DNA of 64,000 nucleotides from Izhakiella australiensis (GCF_002006995.1 NZ_MRUL01000003.1:62001-126000); one strand, 5' to 3'. Shown: positions 9,995 to 19,435, counted from the first letter of the stretch. The notes: generated from the letters alone by a model not told the origin. Numbers and translations: made by a program.

Positions 9995-11209
9995 TTAGCG
10001 CAGGTTAACCAGGGTGTTCAGGACCTGATCCTGGGTCTTGATGGTCTGAGCGTTAGACTGATAGTTACGCTGAGCCACGATCATGTTCACCAGTTCCTTG
10101 CTGAGATCGACGTTTGATGATTCCAGAGCGCCGGCAGTCAGGCTGCCGAGGTTTCCGGTTCCTGCCAGGCCAACCAGTGCCTGACCGGAAGACGCCGTTG
10201 AAGACCAGACGTTATTGCCTTCTGATTTCAGGCCTTCCGGGTTAGCAAAGTTCGCCAGCACTATCTGACCAAGTACCTGCGATTTCTCGTTCGAGTAGTT
10301 ACCCACCACGGTGCCATCATTGTTAATCTGATAGCTGGTCAGGTTACCGGGCTTATAACCATCCTGAGTCGGGTTACCGAAGGTGCTGGTTTTGCCGTTG
10401 TTCTGCTGGGTCGAGCCGGTCATGCTGAGGGTGAAACTCTGCCCGGTAGCAGAACCGTTCAGCGCGCCAACGTCGACCGCTACGTTAGGGCTGGAGGTCA
10501 GCTGACCGCTGCTGTTAAAGCTCAGCGTGGTTTTGGCCGTTTGCGCGCCGGTGGTGGCGTCAACCGGATAGACGTCCCAGGTATTATCAGTGGTGCCTGA
10601 CTTGACGAAGTACAGGTCAACCGTGTGGGCATTACCCAGCGAGTCGTACGCCGTCATTGAAGACTTGGCGTTGTACATCGACGCGGAAATATTGGTGCCG
10701 TCCCATGCGGTAGCCGGGGCGTTTTCCGATGAGTTCAGACTGGCGGTCAGCGCGCCGCTGGTGGTGGCACGTGCGCCCATGGCGGCATCAGGAATGCTGA
10801 GCGCAATCGGGTTGGCACCGGTTTGCACGGTCGGCGGCGTTCCGGTTGCCGGGTAGCCGGTCAGCGCCATACCGTCGGCGTTGACGATGGTGCGATCGGA
10901 GTTCAGCGTGAACTGGCCGTTACGGCTGTAGTACACGTTGCCGGAGGTATCCTGCATGCGGAAAAAACCCGCCTGACTGATAGCAACATCCAGCCCGCGG
11001 CTGGTCGTGGTGGTGGTGCCGTCATTAAAGTTCTGCGTAACCGCAGCGACTTTGGTGCCGAGACCAACCTGCGATCCAGCGAACATATCCGCAAAGGAGA
11101 TGGTGCTGGATTTAAAGCCGACGGTTGCCGAGTTAGCGATGTTGTTACCAATAACGTCGAGGTTACTGGACGCCGCATTCAGGCCGCTGACTGCTTGTGA
11201 AAATGACAT
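9995..11209 (-). CDS. flgE: Flagellar hook protein FlgE
   Basis: Subunit of the flexible hook, exported after rod completion until FliK stops growth. 404 residues (E. coli 402). N-terminal SNLDVIGNNIANSATVGFKS and C-terminal VDLSKELVNMIVAQRNYQSN are the conserved D0 axial helices; the central part is the exposed, variable hook domain. Directly downstream of the hook-cap gene flgD. Confidence 0.98.
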   Translation of the reverse strand: MSFSQAVSGLNAASSNLDVIGNNIANSATVGFKSSTISFADMFAGSQVGLGTKVAAVTQNFNDGTTTTTSRGLDVAISQAGFFRMQDTSGNVYYSRNGQFTLNSDRTIVNADGMALTGYPATGTPPTVQTGANPIALSIPDAAMGARATTSGALTASLNSSENAPATAWDGTNISASMYNAKSSMTAYDSLGNAHTVDLYFVKSGTTDNTWDVYPVDATTGAQTAKTTLSFNSSGQLTSSPNVAVDVGALNGSATGQSFTLSMTGSTQQNNGKTSTFGNPTQDGYKPGNLTSYQINNDGTVVGNYSNEKSQVLGQIVLANFANPEGLKSEGNNVWSSTASSGQALVGLAGTGNLGSLTAGALESSNVDLSKELVNMIVAQRNYQSNAQTIKTQDQVLNTLVNLR

Positions 11210-11234
11210 GTGTCACTCCTGAGAAGCAAAGGGA

Positions 11235-11909
11235 TTAAAGGATCTGACGCACTTTATCCAGCGTCGTTGTACCGTATGTACCAAGGTCCAAAATTGCGCC
11301 GTTACTGTCATTGGTGACCCCATTGACATAGGCGTAATTAAGCGGTTGGGCAGTCAGTTGCCCGGTGCTGTTGCTGGCAGCAACAGACACGGTATATTTT
11401 CCATCGGCCACGGTGGCGCCGTTGCTATCGGTGCCATCCCACGAGAAGGTATGAACACCGCTGGACAGCGCGCCGAGGTCGATGCTACGAACCACGTCGC
11501 CATTGGCGTTGGTGATGGTTGCGGTGGTGCTGGTAGCAGCCTGCGCCAGCTCAACGCCAAACGGCGTGGTGGTACCGCTGCCGACCAGAATTTTTGAGCC
11601 GTTGATCATCACACCGTGGCTGATCAGCGTCGATGCCTGCAGCGACTGGGAAGTATTCAGCTGACCGGAAATCGACCCCAGGGTGGTATTGAGCTTCTCA
11701 ATGCCGCTCAGGGTATTAATCTGCGCCAGCTGCGAAGTCATCTGGCTGTTATCCATCGGATTGGTCGGGTCCTGGTTTTTTAGCTGCGTTACCAGCAGGG
11801 TCAGAAACTGACTCTGCAAGTCAGCGGCGCTGTTGCCGCTCGCCGGGCTGGAAACCGACGTATTACCGGTAATCGTGGTTGAATCATTAACGCCAACGGC
11901 AATGCCCAT
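11235..11909 (-). CDS. flgD: Flagellar hook-capping protein FlgD
   Basis: Scaffold at the tip of the growing hook. 224 residues (E. coli 231). Shows the N-terminal FlgD motif FLTLLVTQLKNQDPTNPMDN and the Ig-like FlgD/FN3 part FSWDGTDSNGATVADGKYTV. Only 10 nt separate it from flgC. Confidence 0.97.
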   Translation of the reverse strand: MGIAVGVNDSTTITGNTSVSSPASGNSAADLQSQFLTLLVTQLKNQDPTNPMDNSQMTSQLAQINTLSGIEKLNTTLGSISGQLNTSQSLQASTLISHGVMINGSKILVGSGTTTPFGVELAQAATSTTATITNANGDVVRSIDLGALSSGVHTFSWDGTDSNGATVADGKYTVSVAASNSTGQLTAQPLNYAYVNGVTNDSNGAILDLGTYGTTTLDKVRQIL

Positions 11910-11919
11910 GCTGCTCTCC

Positions 11920-12324
11920 TTATTGGCCCAGGGTCAGAGTTTTCATCATTAATTGCTTAACGGTATTAAGCACCTCGACGTTGGCCTGGTAGCTGCGCGA
12001 GGCCGACATGGTGTTAACGGTTTCCGCGACCACGTCGACGTTTGGCATCTTGACGTAGCCCTTCTCGTCGGCCATCGGATTGCCCGGGTCATATACCAGC
12101 TTCGGCGGCGTCGGATCGTCAACCACCTGCGCCACTTTTACCCCGCCGGTCGGCGAACCGGGCGCCGCGTCAACCTGGAATACCACCTGCCTGGCGGTGT
12201 AGGGCTGACCGTCCGGGCCGGTAACGCTATCGGCGTTCGCCAGGTTACTGGCGCTGACGTTCATTCGCTGCGACTGGGCGGTCATTGCCGAGCCGGCGAT
12301 ATCAAAAATATTTAACAGTGCCAT
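11920..12324 (-). CDS. flgC: Flagellar proximal rod protein FlgC
   Basis: Proximal rod subunit. 134 residues, the E. coli length. Starts [20 protein letters not shown] with [14 protein letters not shown], and ends with [20 protein letters not shown]. Three nt after flgB. Confidence 0.98.
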   Translation of the reverse strand: MALLNIFDIAGSAMTAQSQRMNVSASNLANADSVTGPDGQPYTARQVVFQVDAAPGSPTGGVKVAQVVDDPTPPKLVYDPGNPMADEKGYVKMPNVDVVAETVNTMSASRSYQANVEVLNTVKQLMMKTLTLGQ

Positions 12325-12327
12325 CTG

Positions 12328-12747
12328 TTATTGCCCCTGCAGCACGGACATCATGCTTTTAAGCTGCCCGTTGAGAACGGTGAGATCGGTCTGATATTTG
12401 AGGCTGTTATCCGCAAACTGCGTACGCTCGCGGTCCATATCAACGGTGTTGCCATCCATTGACGGCTGGTCCGGTACGCGGTACAGCAAATCCATTGAGG
12501 CGGGCTGTAAACTTTCCGCCGGGATATGGCGCGGAGAGGTAATCGCCAGCGACATGCCTGAACCCTGCGCCCGCCCGTTATCCATGACATTTTTTAATTG
12601 GCTGGCGAAGTCAATATCGCGCGCCTGATACCCGGGGGTATCCGCATTGGCAATATTGGAAGCCAGAACCTCCTGACGCTGCGCACGCAAATTGAGCGCT
12701 TCAGTCTGGAACCGTAAGGCTGCATCCAGTTTGTCGAGCATGTTCAC
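12328..12747 (-). CDS. flgB: Flagellar proximal rod protein FlgB
   Basis: First gene of the flgB-J class 2 operon and the rod subunit nearest the MS ring. 139 residues (E. coli 138). Contains the rod motif [19 protein letters not shown]. Divergent from flgA across about 150 nt, where FlhD4C2-dependent promoters are expected. Confidence 0.97.
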   Translation of the reverse strand: MNMLDKLDAALRFQTEALNLRAQRQEVLASNIANADTPGYQARDIDFASQLKNVMDNGRAQGSGMSLAITSPRHIPAESLQPASMDLLYRVPDQPSMDGNTVDMDRERTQFADNSLKYQTDLTVLNGQLKSMMSVLQGQ

Positions 12748-12808
12748 TCCAGATTTAAGACTTTTCCGAGTTCACAGAATAATCGCGTCCCTGAAGAACG
12801 ATCGTCTG

Positions 12809-12867
12809 AATAGCGCTAAAAAGCGCTGCTTATTTGACCCTTGGCTTGCAGCACGTGCGGGTAGAAT
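12809..12867. promoter_or_regulatory. Candidate class 2 control region flgB/flgA
   Basis: The flgB-flgA intergenic region holds AATAGCG (12809-12815) facing CGCT..TTATTT (12824-12835), an imperfect inverted repeat resembling FlhDC half sites. Downstream, TAGAAT (12862-12867) is a plausible -10 for flgA with a poor -35 (TTGGCT), as expected for an activator-dependent promoter. Spacing between half sites is shorter than the consensus, so this is tentative. Confidence 0.4.
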
Positions 12868-12896
12868 CTGTTCAGGCTAAATGAGGGGAATACGCA

Positions 12897-13556
12897 ATGA
12901 AAAAACTGAACGCGCTGGGCGTTGCCGCACTGACCCTGCTAAGCGCGCAGGCCTGCGCCGCAGACCTGACCGCCCAGCTAAATCAATTTTTCAAAGCCCG
13001 TAACGGACAAAATGGCGATGCTATTGAGGTGGTGGTGAAAACGCCGCAGGCTCAGTGGCCGCAGTGCGATAATCCACAGTTTTCTTTACCGGGCAACGCA
13101 CGGCTATGGGGAATGATGAGCGTCGCGGCAAACTGCGACCAGAACCGCCGCTATCTCCAGGTTCAGGTACAGGTAACCGGTGACTATATTGTCGCCGCCC
13201 AGCCAATTTCCCGCGGCGCAACGGTAAACCTCAGTGATTTAAAAACAGTGAAGGGCCGGCTCGATACGCTGCCGGCGCGCACTGCCGTTACCCCTGATGA
13301 TATTGTCGACGCCGTCGCTCTGCGTGATATTATGCCCGGACAGCCGGTCAACCAGATGATGGTGCGTCAACCCTGGCGCGTCAAAGCTGGCCAGACCGTG
13401 ATGGTAACGGCCTCCGGCGATGGCTTTGCCGTCACCAGCGAAGGTCGGGCGATGAACAATGCCACCTCGGCACAGGCAGTCCGGGTCAGGATGGGCTCAG
13501 GGCAGATTGTCAGCGGCAAAGTGAATGCGGATGGGAAAATTCTTATATCGCTATAA
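12897..13556 (+). CDS. flgA: Flagellar P-ring assembly chaperone FlgA
   Basis: Periplasmic chaperone needed for P-ring (FlgI) polymerisation. 219 residues (E. coli 219). Sec signal peptide MKKLNALGVAALTLLSAQACA cut before ADL, then the SAF-like domain with GATVNLSDLKTVKGRLDTLP and the C-terminal RVRMGSGQIVSGKVNADGKI. GAGGGG precedes the ATG. First gene of flgAMN, opposite flgB. Confidence 0.96.
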   Translation: MKKLNALGVAALTLLSAQACAADLTAQLNQFFKARNGQNGDAIEVVVKTPQAQWPQCDNPQFSLPGNARLWGMMSVAANCDQNRRYLQVQVQVTGDYIVAAQPISRGATVNLSDLKTVKGRLDTLPARTAVTPDDIVDAVALRDIMPGQPVNQMMVRQPWRVKAGQTVMVTASGDGFAVTSEGRAMNNATSAQAVRVRMGSGQIVSGKVNADGKILISL

Positions 13557-13561
13557 AACAC

Positions 13562-13588
13562 TAAAGAAGGGCTCAGTTCTGCCGATAG
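13562..13588 (+). promoter_or_regulatory. Sigma-28 (FliA) promoter of flgM
   Basis: TAAA (13562-13565), exactly 15 nt, then GCCGATAG (13581-13588): a near-perfect FliA promoter just after the flgA stop. It allows FlgM to be resupplied when sigma-28 is freed, as in Salmonella. The transcript would carry a leader of about 190 nt. Confidence 0.92.
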
Positions 13589-13780
13589 AATGAACATCAT
13601 TCAAAGTAGAATTCGTTCTCAGACCGTCTGACCCCTGCACATTCAGGGTGTGGAAAAACAAGCAACTTGCTGAATTTCCTCTGCTTAAAGCGTTAAGCAC
13701 CAGGAGATAAAGCGCCAGGCTGTTACTTCCGCGCAGTGAATAATAACAGGAGCCGGGTCTGAATTAACAGGAGCCAGATT

Positions 13781-14077
13781 ATGAGCATCGACAGAACTCA
13801 ACCTTTAAAACCCGCAGCAACCGTTCAACCGCGCGATACTAATGACGCACCGGTGAACAGAGCGCGCCCGGTTGAGAATAAAACCACGGTCTCAGGCACC
13901 CAGGTGGTCCTGAGCGGTGCCCAGTCGCAGCTGACGAAAGCCAGCTCGCAGGACATCAACGTGGCGCGCGTCGAGCAACTGAAAACCGCTATCCGCAATG
14001 GCGAACTGAAAATGGATGCCGGCAAAATCGCCGACGCCCTGATTCAGGAGGCCAAATCATCGTTACAGGATAACTGA
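13781..14077 (+). CDS. flgM: Anti-sigma-28 factor FlgM
   Basis: Binds and inhibits FliA until the hook-basal body is complete, then is secreted. 98 residues (E. coli 97). N-terminal [20 protein letters not shown] is the disordered export region; the C-terminal [20 protein letters not shown] is the sigma-binding part. AACAGGAGCC lies 6 nt before the ATG, and the same element is repeated 21 nt upstream (13744-13754 and 13765-13775). Confidence 0.97.
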   Translation: MSIDRTQPLKPAATVQPRDTNDAPVNRARPVENKTTVSGTQVVLSGAQSQLTKASSQDINVARVEQLKTAIRNGELKMDAGKIADALIQEAKSSLQDN

Positions 14078-14082
14078 TTACT

Positions 14083-14514
14083 ATGAACACGCTGCTATCT
14101 TCACTGGATAAAATGCTGGAGGTACTCGCCTCCCTTACCGATATCATGGACGCAGAACAACAACAGCTCTCTGCCGGCCAGGTGAACAGCAGCTTGTTGC
14201 AACGCATTACTGAAGATAAAAGTTCCCTGCTGGGAACCCTGAACTTTATTGAGCAGATGCGACGCGATGCCAGTCAACAGCTGGGCTTGCACGCACCCTA
14301 CAGCGGCCAGCCGCAGCTGGCTCAGCGCTGGTCTGCTATTCAGGAGCGCACGATCAATTTGCGCGACAAAAACCAGCATAACGGCCTGCTGCTGAACCAT
14401 CAGATGGCGCATACCGAACAGACTCTCGGCGTCCTGCGTCCTTTGCAATCTCAGCATTTTTACGGACCGGACGGTCAGGCAAGCGGCCCGGCGTATATCA
14501 GCCGTAAAGTCTGA
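14083..14514 (+). CDS. flgN: Flagellar export chaperone FlgN
   Basis: Cytoplasmic type III chaperone for FlgK and FlgL. 143 residues, helical throughout, starting MNTLLSSLDKMLEVLASLTD, with QRWSAIQERTINLRDKNQHN in the C-terminal half. Six nt after flgM; ends at a bidirectional terminator shared with murJ. Confidence 0.95.
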   Translation: MNTLLSSLDKMLEVLASLTDIMDAEQQQLSAGQVNSSLLQRITEDKSSLLGTLNFIEQMRRDASQQLGLHAPYSGQPQLAQRWSAIQERTINLRDKNQHNGLLLNHQMAHTEQTLGVLRPLQSQHFYGPDGQASGPAYISRKV

Positions 14515-14529
14515 TTTTCGCGCCACAGC

Positions 14530-14569
14530 AAAAACCCCCGCCAGCGCTGCTGTGCGGGGGTTTTTGTTT
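14530..14569. terminator. Bidirectional terminator flgN / murJ
   Basis: AAAAACCCCCGC (14530-14541) pairs with GCGGGGGTTTTT (14554-14565), with further T residues on the plus side and A residues in front. It serves flgAMN from the left; murJ ends at 14576, so it can also stop murJ transcripts. Confidence 0.92.
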
Positions 14570-14575
14570 TAATGA

Positions 14576-16114
14576 TTACAGGCTCATCCGCCGGGAGAAG
14601 TGGTGCAGGCGGAAACCCAGCAGCGCCAGCACGGCAAAATAGGCACCGCCGCCCGCCGCGCAAACGCCAGCCAGTCGCAGCAGGCGCCACGGCATCGAGC
14701 CGCTGGCCCAGTCGGGCATATAGTGAAGCGCCGTCAGCAAAACACCGACCATCACAATAATTCCCACCGCCAGACGCCACAAAAATCCACGCCAGCCGGG
14801 CTGCGGGTCAAATATTTTCTTTTTACGCAGCTGCCAGTAAAGCAAAGACGCATTCAGACAGGCCGCCAGACCAATTGAGAGCGACAGGCCTGCATGCTTC
14901 AGCGGGCCGATAAAGGCGAGGTTCATCAGCTGCGTCATCACCAGGGTGACAATGGCAATTCTCACCGGCGTTCTGATATCCTGGCGCGAATAAAATCCGG
15001 GGGCCAGCACTTTGACGATGATAAGCCCCATCAACCCGACGGAATAAGCAATCAGCGCCCGCTGCGTCATTGAGGCATCAAAAGCGGTAAATTTGCCGTA
15101 CTGAAACAGCGCCACCGTTAGCGGCTTCGCCAGGATGCCGATGCCGACAGCGCTGGGCAGCGCCAGCAGGAAGCACAAACGCAGGCCCCAGTCCATCAGG
15201 CGGCAGTATTCGTCATGGTTACCGCTGGCGAAGCTTTTCGCCATCGACGGCAAAAGAATGGTGCCCAGCGCCACGCCCAGCACGCCGGAGGGAAACTCCA
15301 TCAGGCGATCGGCGTAGTACATCCAGGAAACCGAGCCGGAAACCAGAAAGGAGGCAAAGATAGTATTAATAATCAGCGAAATCTGGGTAACGGAAACGCC
15401 GAGTATTGCCGGCCCCATCTGACGCAGCACGCGCCAGACGCCGCTGTCCTTCAGGTTAACGCGCGGCAGTACCAGCATGCCGATTTTTTTCAGATGCGGC
15501 AGCTGATAAAACAGCTGCAGCACGCCGCCGACCACCACGGCCCAGGCAAGCGCCAGCACCGGAGGATGAAAATGAGGCGCGGCAAAAAGGGCAAAAAGAA
15601 TCATGCTGATATTCAGCAACGTTGGCGCAAACGCCGGCACGGAAAAGCGATTCCAGGTATTGAGGATCGCCCCGACCAGCGATGCCAGCGATATCAAAAG
15701 AATATAGGGGAAGGTGATGCGCAACAGCGAGGTTGTCAGCGAAAATTTATCGATGGTGTCGGCAAAACCCGGCGCCGTAATCCAGATAACCCAGGGTGCG
15801 GCCAACATACCCGCCACGGTGACCAGCGCCAGCACCAGCGTCAGCAGACCAGAAACGTAGGTAATGAATATTCGCGTCGCCTCTTCACCCTGCTTATTTT
15901 TATACTCCGCCAGAATAGGTACAAACGCCTGAGAGAAAGCCCCTTCAGCAAAAATACGCCGCAGTAAATTTGGCAGTTTAAAAGCGACAAAAAAAGCGTC
16001 AGTAGCCATACCCGCGCCAAATACGCGTGCGACTATGGCATCGCGGGCAAAGCCCAGAACGCGTGAAAACAGCGTCATCGAACTGACTGCCGCCAGGGAT
16101 CTCAACAGATTCAT
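14576..16114 (-). CDS. murJ: Lipid II flippase MurJ
   Basis: Flips lipid II across the inner membrane for peptidoglycan synthesis. 512 residues (E. coli 511), a MOP-superfamily protein with about 14 membrane segments. The N-terminus [20 protein letters not shown] and [20 protein letters not shown] are hallmarks, including the conserved cytoplasm-facing arginines. AGGAAAA precedes the ATG. A terminator-like hairpin lies 22 nt upstream of the start. Confidence 0.97.
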   Translation of the reverse strand: MNLLRSLAAVSSMTLFSRVLGFARDAIVARVFGAGMATDAFFVAFKLPNLLRRIFAEGAFSQAFVPILAEYKNKQGEEATRIFITYVSGLLTLVLALVTVAGMLAAPWVIWITAPGFADTIDKFSLTTSLLRITFPYILLISLASLVGAILNTWNRFSVPAFAPTLLNISMILFALFAAPHFHPPVLALAWAVVVGGVLQLFYQLPHLKKIGMLVLPRVNLKDSGVWRVLRQMGPAILGVSVTQISLIINTIFASFLVSGSVSWMYYADRLMEFPSGVLGVALGTILLPSMAKSFASGNHDEYCRLMDWGLRLCFLLALPSAVGIGILAKPLTVALFQYGKFTAFDASMTQRALIAYSVGLMGLIIVKVLAPGFYSRQDIRTPVRIAIVTLVMTQLMNLAFIGPLKHAGLSLSIGLAACLNASLLYWQLRKKKIFDPQPGWRGFLWRLAVGIIVMVGVLLTALHYMPDWASGSMPWRLLRLAGVCAAGGGAYFAVLALLGFRLHHFSRRMSL

Positions 16115-16135
16115 GTTTTTCCTGCAGGTCCGTTA

Positions 16136-16159
16136 GAAAAAAGCCGCGCCAGGGCGGCT
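16136..16159 (-). terminator. Terminator-like hairpin directly upstream of murJ
   Basis: On the minus strand, AGCCGC pairs with GCGGCT (16159-16154, 16147-16142) around a 6-nt loop and is followed by a run of U (to 16136). It lies between yceM and murJ, only 22 nt before the murJ start codon, so it could end rimJ-yceM transcripts or attenuate murJ. Confidence 0.65.
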
Positions 16160-16236
16160 ATCAGGTTGGCATCACGCCGAAGCGGCATAGTCTACCGGGG
16201 AAAAATAAAATCACCATAATCGAATGTTACCAGCGG

Positions 16237-17160
16237 TTATTCTTCAGAAAGTTCACGCCAGATGCGCTCAACCACGCGCTGCGCCAGCAGAGCCTGTTCG
16301 CCGCTGCACTGCGGCATTGTCTGATTTTCTACGCAGCGGATAAAATGCTGTGCGGCGCCGGCGAAGCCGCGCAGCTCCTCCAGCGTTTGCCAGCCAGGCG
16401 CCGGCTCAATAATGCACTGGCCCTGGCGCTCGCAGCGCCAGTCGCGCATATCGTCAACCTGAAATAGCGCGCCGTCGCTAATCAGCTCCACGCGCTCACG
16501 CTGCGTGCCGGCGCGCCGATGCATGCAGGTGGTTACCTGCAAACCATTAACCTCGAAGTGGTGCCCGGCGTAGATCATCTCGCCGCCATCGTTGGTCTGT
16601 AACGAACCGCTTAGCAACTGTCCCTTCCCCCCCGCCAGCCATAATGCGGTATCCACCACGTGCAGGTAATCGTCAAGCAGCGTGAACCAGGCATCATTGG
16701 GGCCAACGCTATCGGTTCGGTGCTTCTCCATGCGCAGATATGCCGCGGAGCCCATCTGCTGCTTAAGCTGCTGGTAGCGCGGCGCAAAGCGGCGGTTGAA
16801 GCCGACCATCAGCTTACGGCCGTTTTTATGGGCCAGTTCAACCAGCTTTTCGGCATCGCTGAGCCTGGCAGCCAGCGGCTTATCGACCAGCACATCAACG
16901 CCCGCTTTAAGCAGCTGTCCGACCACCGCGGCATGACTGGCGGTGCTGGTATGGACAAACACCGCATCACAGTCAGCGGCCAGCGCCTCCAGCGAAGCAT
17001 ACAGCGGCATGCGATAGCTGTCGCAAAGCGACTGCGCTTTACTCTGGTTGGGGGAAAAACCGCCCACCAGCTGCCACCCTGTCGCCTGCCCGAGCACCGG
17101 TAGCCAGGCTTTCCAGGCAATGTTGCCCAGTCCCGCAACGCCAACACGTACCTGACGCAT
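16237..17160 (-). CDS. yceM: Gfo/Idh/MocA family oxidoreductase YceM (MviM)
   Basis: Putative NAD(P)-dependent oxidoreductase of unknown substrate. 307 residues. N-terminal Rossmann motif GVAGLGNIAWKAWLPVLGQA, the family EKP-like loop DVLVDKPLAARLSDAEKLV (about residues 89-107), and a C-terminal dimerisation fold. Syntenic with E. coli yceM (mviM) beside murJ. E. coli yceH, which lies between rimJ and yceM, is absent here: only 29 nt separate the two genes. Confidence 0.93.
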   Translation of the reverse strand: MRQVRVGVAGLGNIAWKAWLPVLGQATGWQLVGGFSPNQSKAQSLCDSYRMPLYASLEALAADCDAVFVHTSTASHAAVVGQLLKAGVDVLVDKPLAARLSDAEKLVELAHKNGRKLMVGFNRRFAPRYQQLKQQMGSAAYLRMEKHRTDSVGPNDAWFTLLDDYLHVVDTALWLAGGKGQLLSGSLQTNDGGEMIYAGHHFEVNGLQVTTCMHRRAGTQRERVELISDGALFQVDDMRDWRCERQGQCIIEPAPGWQTLEELRGFAGAAQHFIRCVENQTMPQCSGEQALLAQRVVERIWRELSEE

Positions 17161-17189
17161 AGTTTCCCCTTACTCTCCGCTTAATTACT

Positions 17190-17774
17190 CTAGCGTTCCG
17201 CGGCCCACGCCTTCATCGTCAGCGCGGTTAGCACGTGATCCTGCCAGCGACCGTCGATCAGCAGGTAGTCTTTGGCATAGCCCTCTTTCTCAAAGCCGAG
17301 CCGGGCCAGCAGGTTACCGCTGCGCTGATTATGCGGCATATAGTTTGCCATAATACGGTGTATGCGCTGCTGGCGCTGCATATAGCGGATTGCCGACTGC
17401 AGCGCCTCATGCATCAGCCCCTGCCCCTGCCATTTTTCGCCGAGCGAATAGCCAAGAAAGCAGGCGTGAAATGAACCGCGCAACACATTACTGAAATTGG
17501 CCACGCCGCGAACTTCTGTTTCGTCAGCGTCCAGCAACGCGAAGTAGAATGCCGAGCCCTGGCGATGCATATCCGTAATCAACCCCAGCCGCGCCTGCCA
17601 GCCAGAAGGATAACAGTGGCTTTCATCGCGCACCGGCTCCCAGGGCTTAAGAAAATCACGGTTAGCCGCATAGTAATCGGCCAGGCGCCAGGCATCGCGC
17701 TCATGGACAAGTCGCACAACCAGACGATCGGTAGTCAACCGCACCTTCGGCGCGGCGGAACGATAGCCAAACAT
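17190..17774 (-). CDS. rimJ: Ribosomal protein S5 alanine N-acetyltransferase RimJ
   Basis: GNAT-family enzyme acetylating the N-terminal alanine of ribosomal protein S5. 194 residues, as in E. coli. The start MFGYRS at 17774 is preferred: GGAG lies 5-6 nt before it, while the adjacent upstream ATG (17777) is too close, and the much longer open frame to 17981 has no family similarity. GNAT motifs include [17 protein letters not shown] and [17 protein letters not shown]. Probable operon rimJ-yceM-murJ. Confidence 0.96.
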   Translation of the reverse strand: MFGYRSAAPKVRLTTDRLVVRLVHERDAWRLADYYAANRDFLKPWEPVRDESHCYPSGWQARLGLITDMHRQGSAFYFALLDADETEVRGVANFSNVLRGSFHACFLGYSLGEKWQGQGLMHEALQSAIRYMQRQQRIHRIMANYMPHNQRSGNLLARLGFEKEGYAKDYLLIDGRWQDHVLTALTMKAWAAER

Positions 17775-18100
17775 CATTTCTCCTGCATAGCGGGGCCAAT
17801 AAAGAATGTTGAGTAAACTGCCGTTCAGACGGCGCGGGCGCAGCGTTCTATGCCGCTCAGTGACTATTTCACTATACCTTTTCCCGCCGCGATCGGGGGA
17901 GTTTTTGCCACAATACGCCGCTGATAGCACACAACTTCGCCTGCTGCCTGGCGATGCGCCGGGTAAATGAAAAAATATCATCTTGCCCGCGCTGGGAAAA
18001 AAGTTGGATTGCAGAGAAAATAGACCATTCGGACGGGTTTTGCCGATCTATCGGCAAGGCGCTCCTCCCCCTCCTGTTAATTTTATAATTAGGTAATGGC
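17775..18100. other. Divergent rimJ/mdtH intergenic region
   Basis: 326 nt without a supported gene. It holds the rimJ ribosome site and a near-perfect 18-bp palindrome at 18040-18057. A TATAAT (18084-18089) lies only 12 nt before the mdtH ATG, which would give a very short or leaderless mdtH transcript. Confidence 0.6.
18040..18057. promoter_or_regulatory. Operator-like palindrome upstream of mdtH
   Basis: TTGCCGAT-CT-ATCGGCAA: two perfect 8-bp arms with a 2-nt centre, 44 nt before the mdtH start and 26 nt before its TATAAT. This is the geometry of a transcription-factor site. The factor is unknown. Confidence 0.5.
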
Positions 18101-19435
18101 ATGGCACGGGTCGCGCGGGCACGAAGCCTGGGTAAGTCGTTTTTGCTGATCGATAACCTGCTGGTGGTGTTAGGCTTTTTTGTTGTATTTCCACTTATAT
18201 CCATTCGCTTTGTCGAGCAGCTTGGCTGGGCGGCGCTGCTGGTGGGTATTGCGCTGGGATTACGCCAGCTGGTGCAGCAGGGATTAGGCATATTTGGCGG
18301 CGCGATTGCCGACCGGTTCGGCGCTAAACCGATGATCGTGACCGGCATGCTGCTGCGCGCCGCGGGCTTCGCTACCATGGGAATGGCCCATGAACCCTGG
18401 CTGCTCTGGCTTTCCTGTCTGCTATCGGGTCTTGGCGGCACCCTGTTCGATCCGCCGCGTACCGCGATGGTCGTGAAGCTTATCCGCCCACAGCAACGCG
18501 GGCGCTTTTTCTCTCTGCTGATGATGCAAGACAGTGCCGGCGCCGTGCTGGGAGCGCTCCTCGGCAGTTGGCTGCTCAGCGTCGATTTCCGCCTGGTATG
18601 CTTTACCGGCGCGCTGATTTTTGTGCTGGCGGCGCTGTTTAACTTTATGCTGCTGCCCGCCTGGAAGCTGTCAACGGTACGCACGCCGATGCGTGAGGGG
18701 CTGGTACGGGTTCTGAGCGATAAGCGTTTCTCAACCTACGTACTGACCTTAACCGGCTATTACACGCTGCAAGTGCAGGTCATGTTAATGCTGCCGATCG
18801 TGGTGAATCAGCTGGCAGGCGAGCCCGGCGCGGTGAAATGGATGTATGCCATTGAGGCCGCGCTCTCGCTCAGCTTGCTCTATCCCATCGCCCGCTGGAG
18901 CGAGCGCCGTTTTCGCCTTGAGCAGCGGTTAATGTTCGGGCTGGCGATTATGACATTAAGCCTGATGCCCGTCGGGCTGGCGGGTTCGGTAAACACGCTG
19001 TTTATGCTGATATGCTGCTTTTATCTTGGCTCTATTATTGCCGAACCGGCGCGGGAAACCCTGTCTGCCTCGCTAGCCGATGCCCGCGCGCGCGGCAGCT
19101 ATATGGGGTTCAGCCGCCTCGGACTGGCGCTGGGCGGCGCCGTAGGCTACAGCGGCGGCGGCTGGATGTTTGATACCGGTCGCCAGCTGAACCTGCCGGC
19201 ATTGCCCTGGCTGATGCTGGGGATCGTCGGCTTTATTACGCTGATTGCGCTGTATCGTCAATTTTATCGCCGGGCTATCGAACCCGCGGTGGCCGCCGTT
19301 TCCATGCCTGCCGCTGACAGCGACGTCGCGGCGGCAGTTTGCCCTTCGCCTCAATCTCTTCCATACTTTTTCAATCGGTTAAGAAAAGCGGTTGCGATAA
19401 TCACCGTATTCCGCATGGTAAGGAGGCGTTCGTGA
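18101..19435 (+). CDS. mdtH: MFS multidrug efflux protein MdtH
   Basis: Inner-membrane major facilitator, 12 predicted segments, associated with quinolone efflux in E. coli. Starts [20 protein letters not shown]. Residues [20 protein letters not shown] carry the MFS loop 2-3 motif. The open frame is 444 residues, about 40 longer than E. coli MdtH (402). The family match ends around base 19290; the rest is an unrelated Ala/Arg-rich tail reaching the grxB start codon (GTGA overlap). The tail may be real or reflect loss of the original stop. Confidence 0.93.
   Translation: MARVARARSLGKSFLLIDNLLVVLGFFVVFPLISIRFVEQLGWAALLVGIALGLRQLVQQGLGIFGGAIADRFGAKPMIVTGMLLRAAGFATMGMAHEPWLLWLSCLLSGLGGTLFDPPRTAMVVKLIRPQQRGRFFSLLMMQDSAGAVLGALLGSWLLSVDFRLVCFTGALIFVLAALFNFMLLPAWKLSTVRTPMREGLVRVLSDKRFSTYVLTLTGYYTLQVQVMLMLPIVVNQLAGEPGAVKWMYAIEAALSLSLLYPIARWSERRFRLEQRLMFGLAIMTLSLMPVGLAGSVNTLFMLICCFYLGSIIAEPARETLSASLADARARGSYMGFSRLGLALGGAVGYSGGGWMFDTGRQLNLPALPWLMLGIVGFITLIALYRQFYRRAIEPAVAAVSMPAADSDVAAAVCPSPQSLPYFFNRLRKAVAIITVFRMVRRRS

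Noticed and set aside
13590-13631. Thirteen-codon open frame MNIIQSRIRSQTV at the start of the flgM leader
   Set aside because: Its ATG lies only 2 nt after the sigma-28 -10 element, so it would be upstream of the expected transcript start, and it has no ribosome site.
17775-17981. N-terminal extension of RimJ
   Set aside because: The extra 69 residues have no family similarity, and RimJ is 194 residues in E. coli with a ribosome site directly before 17774.
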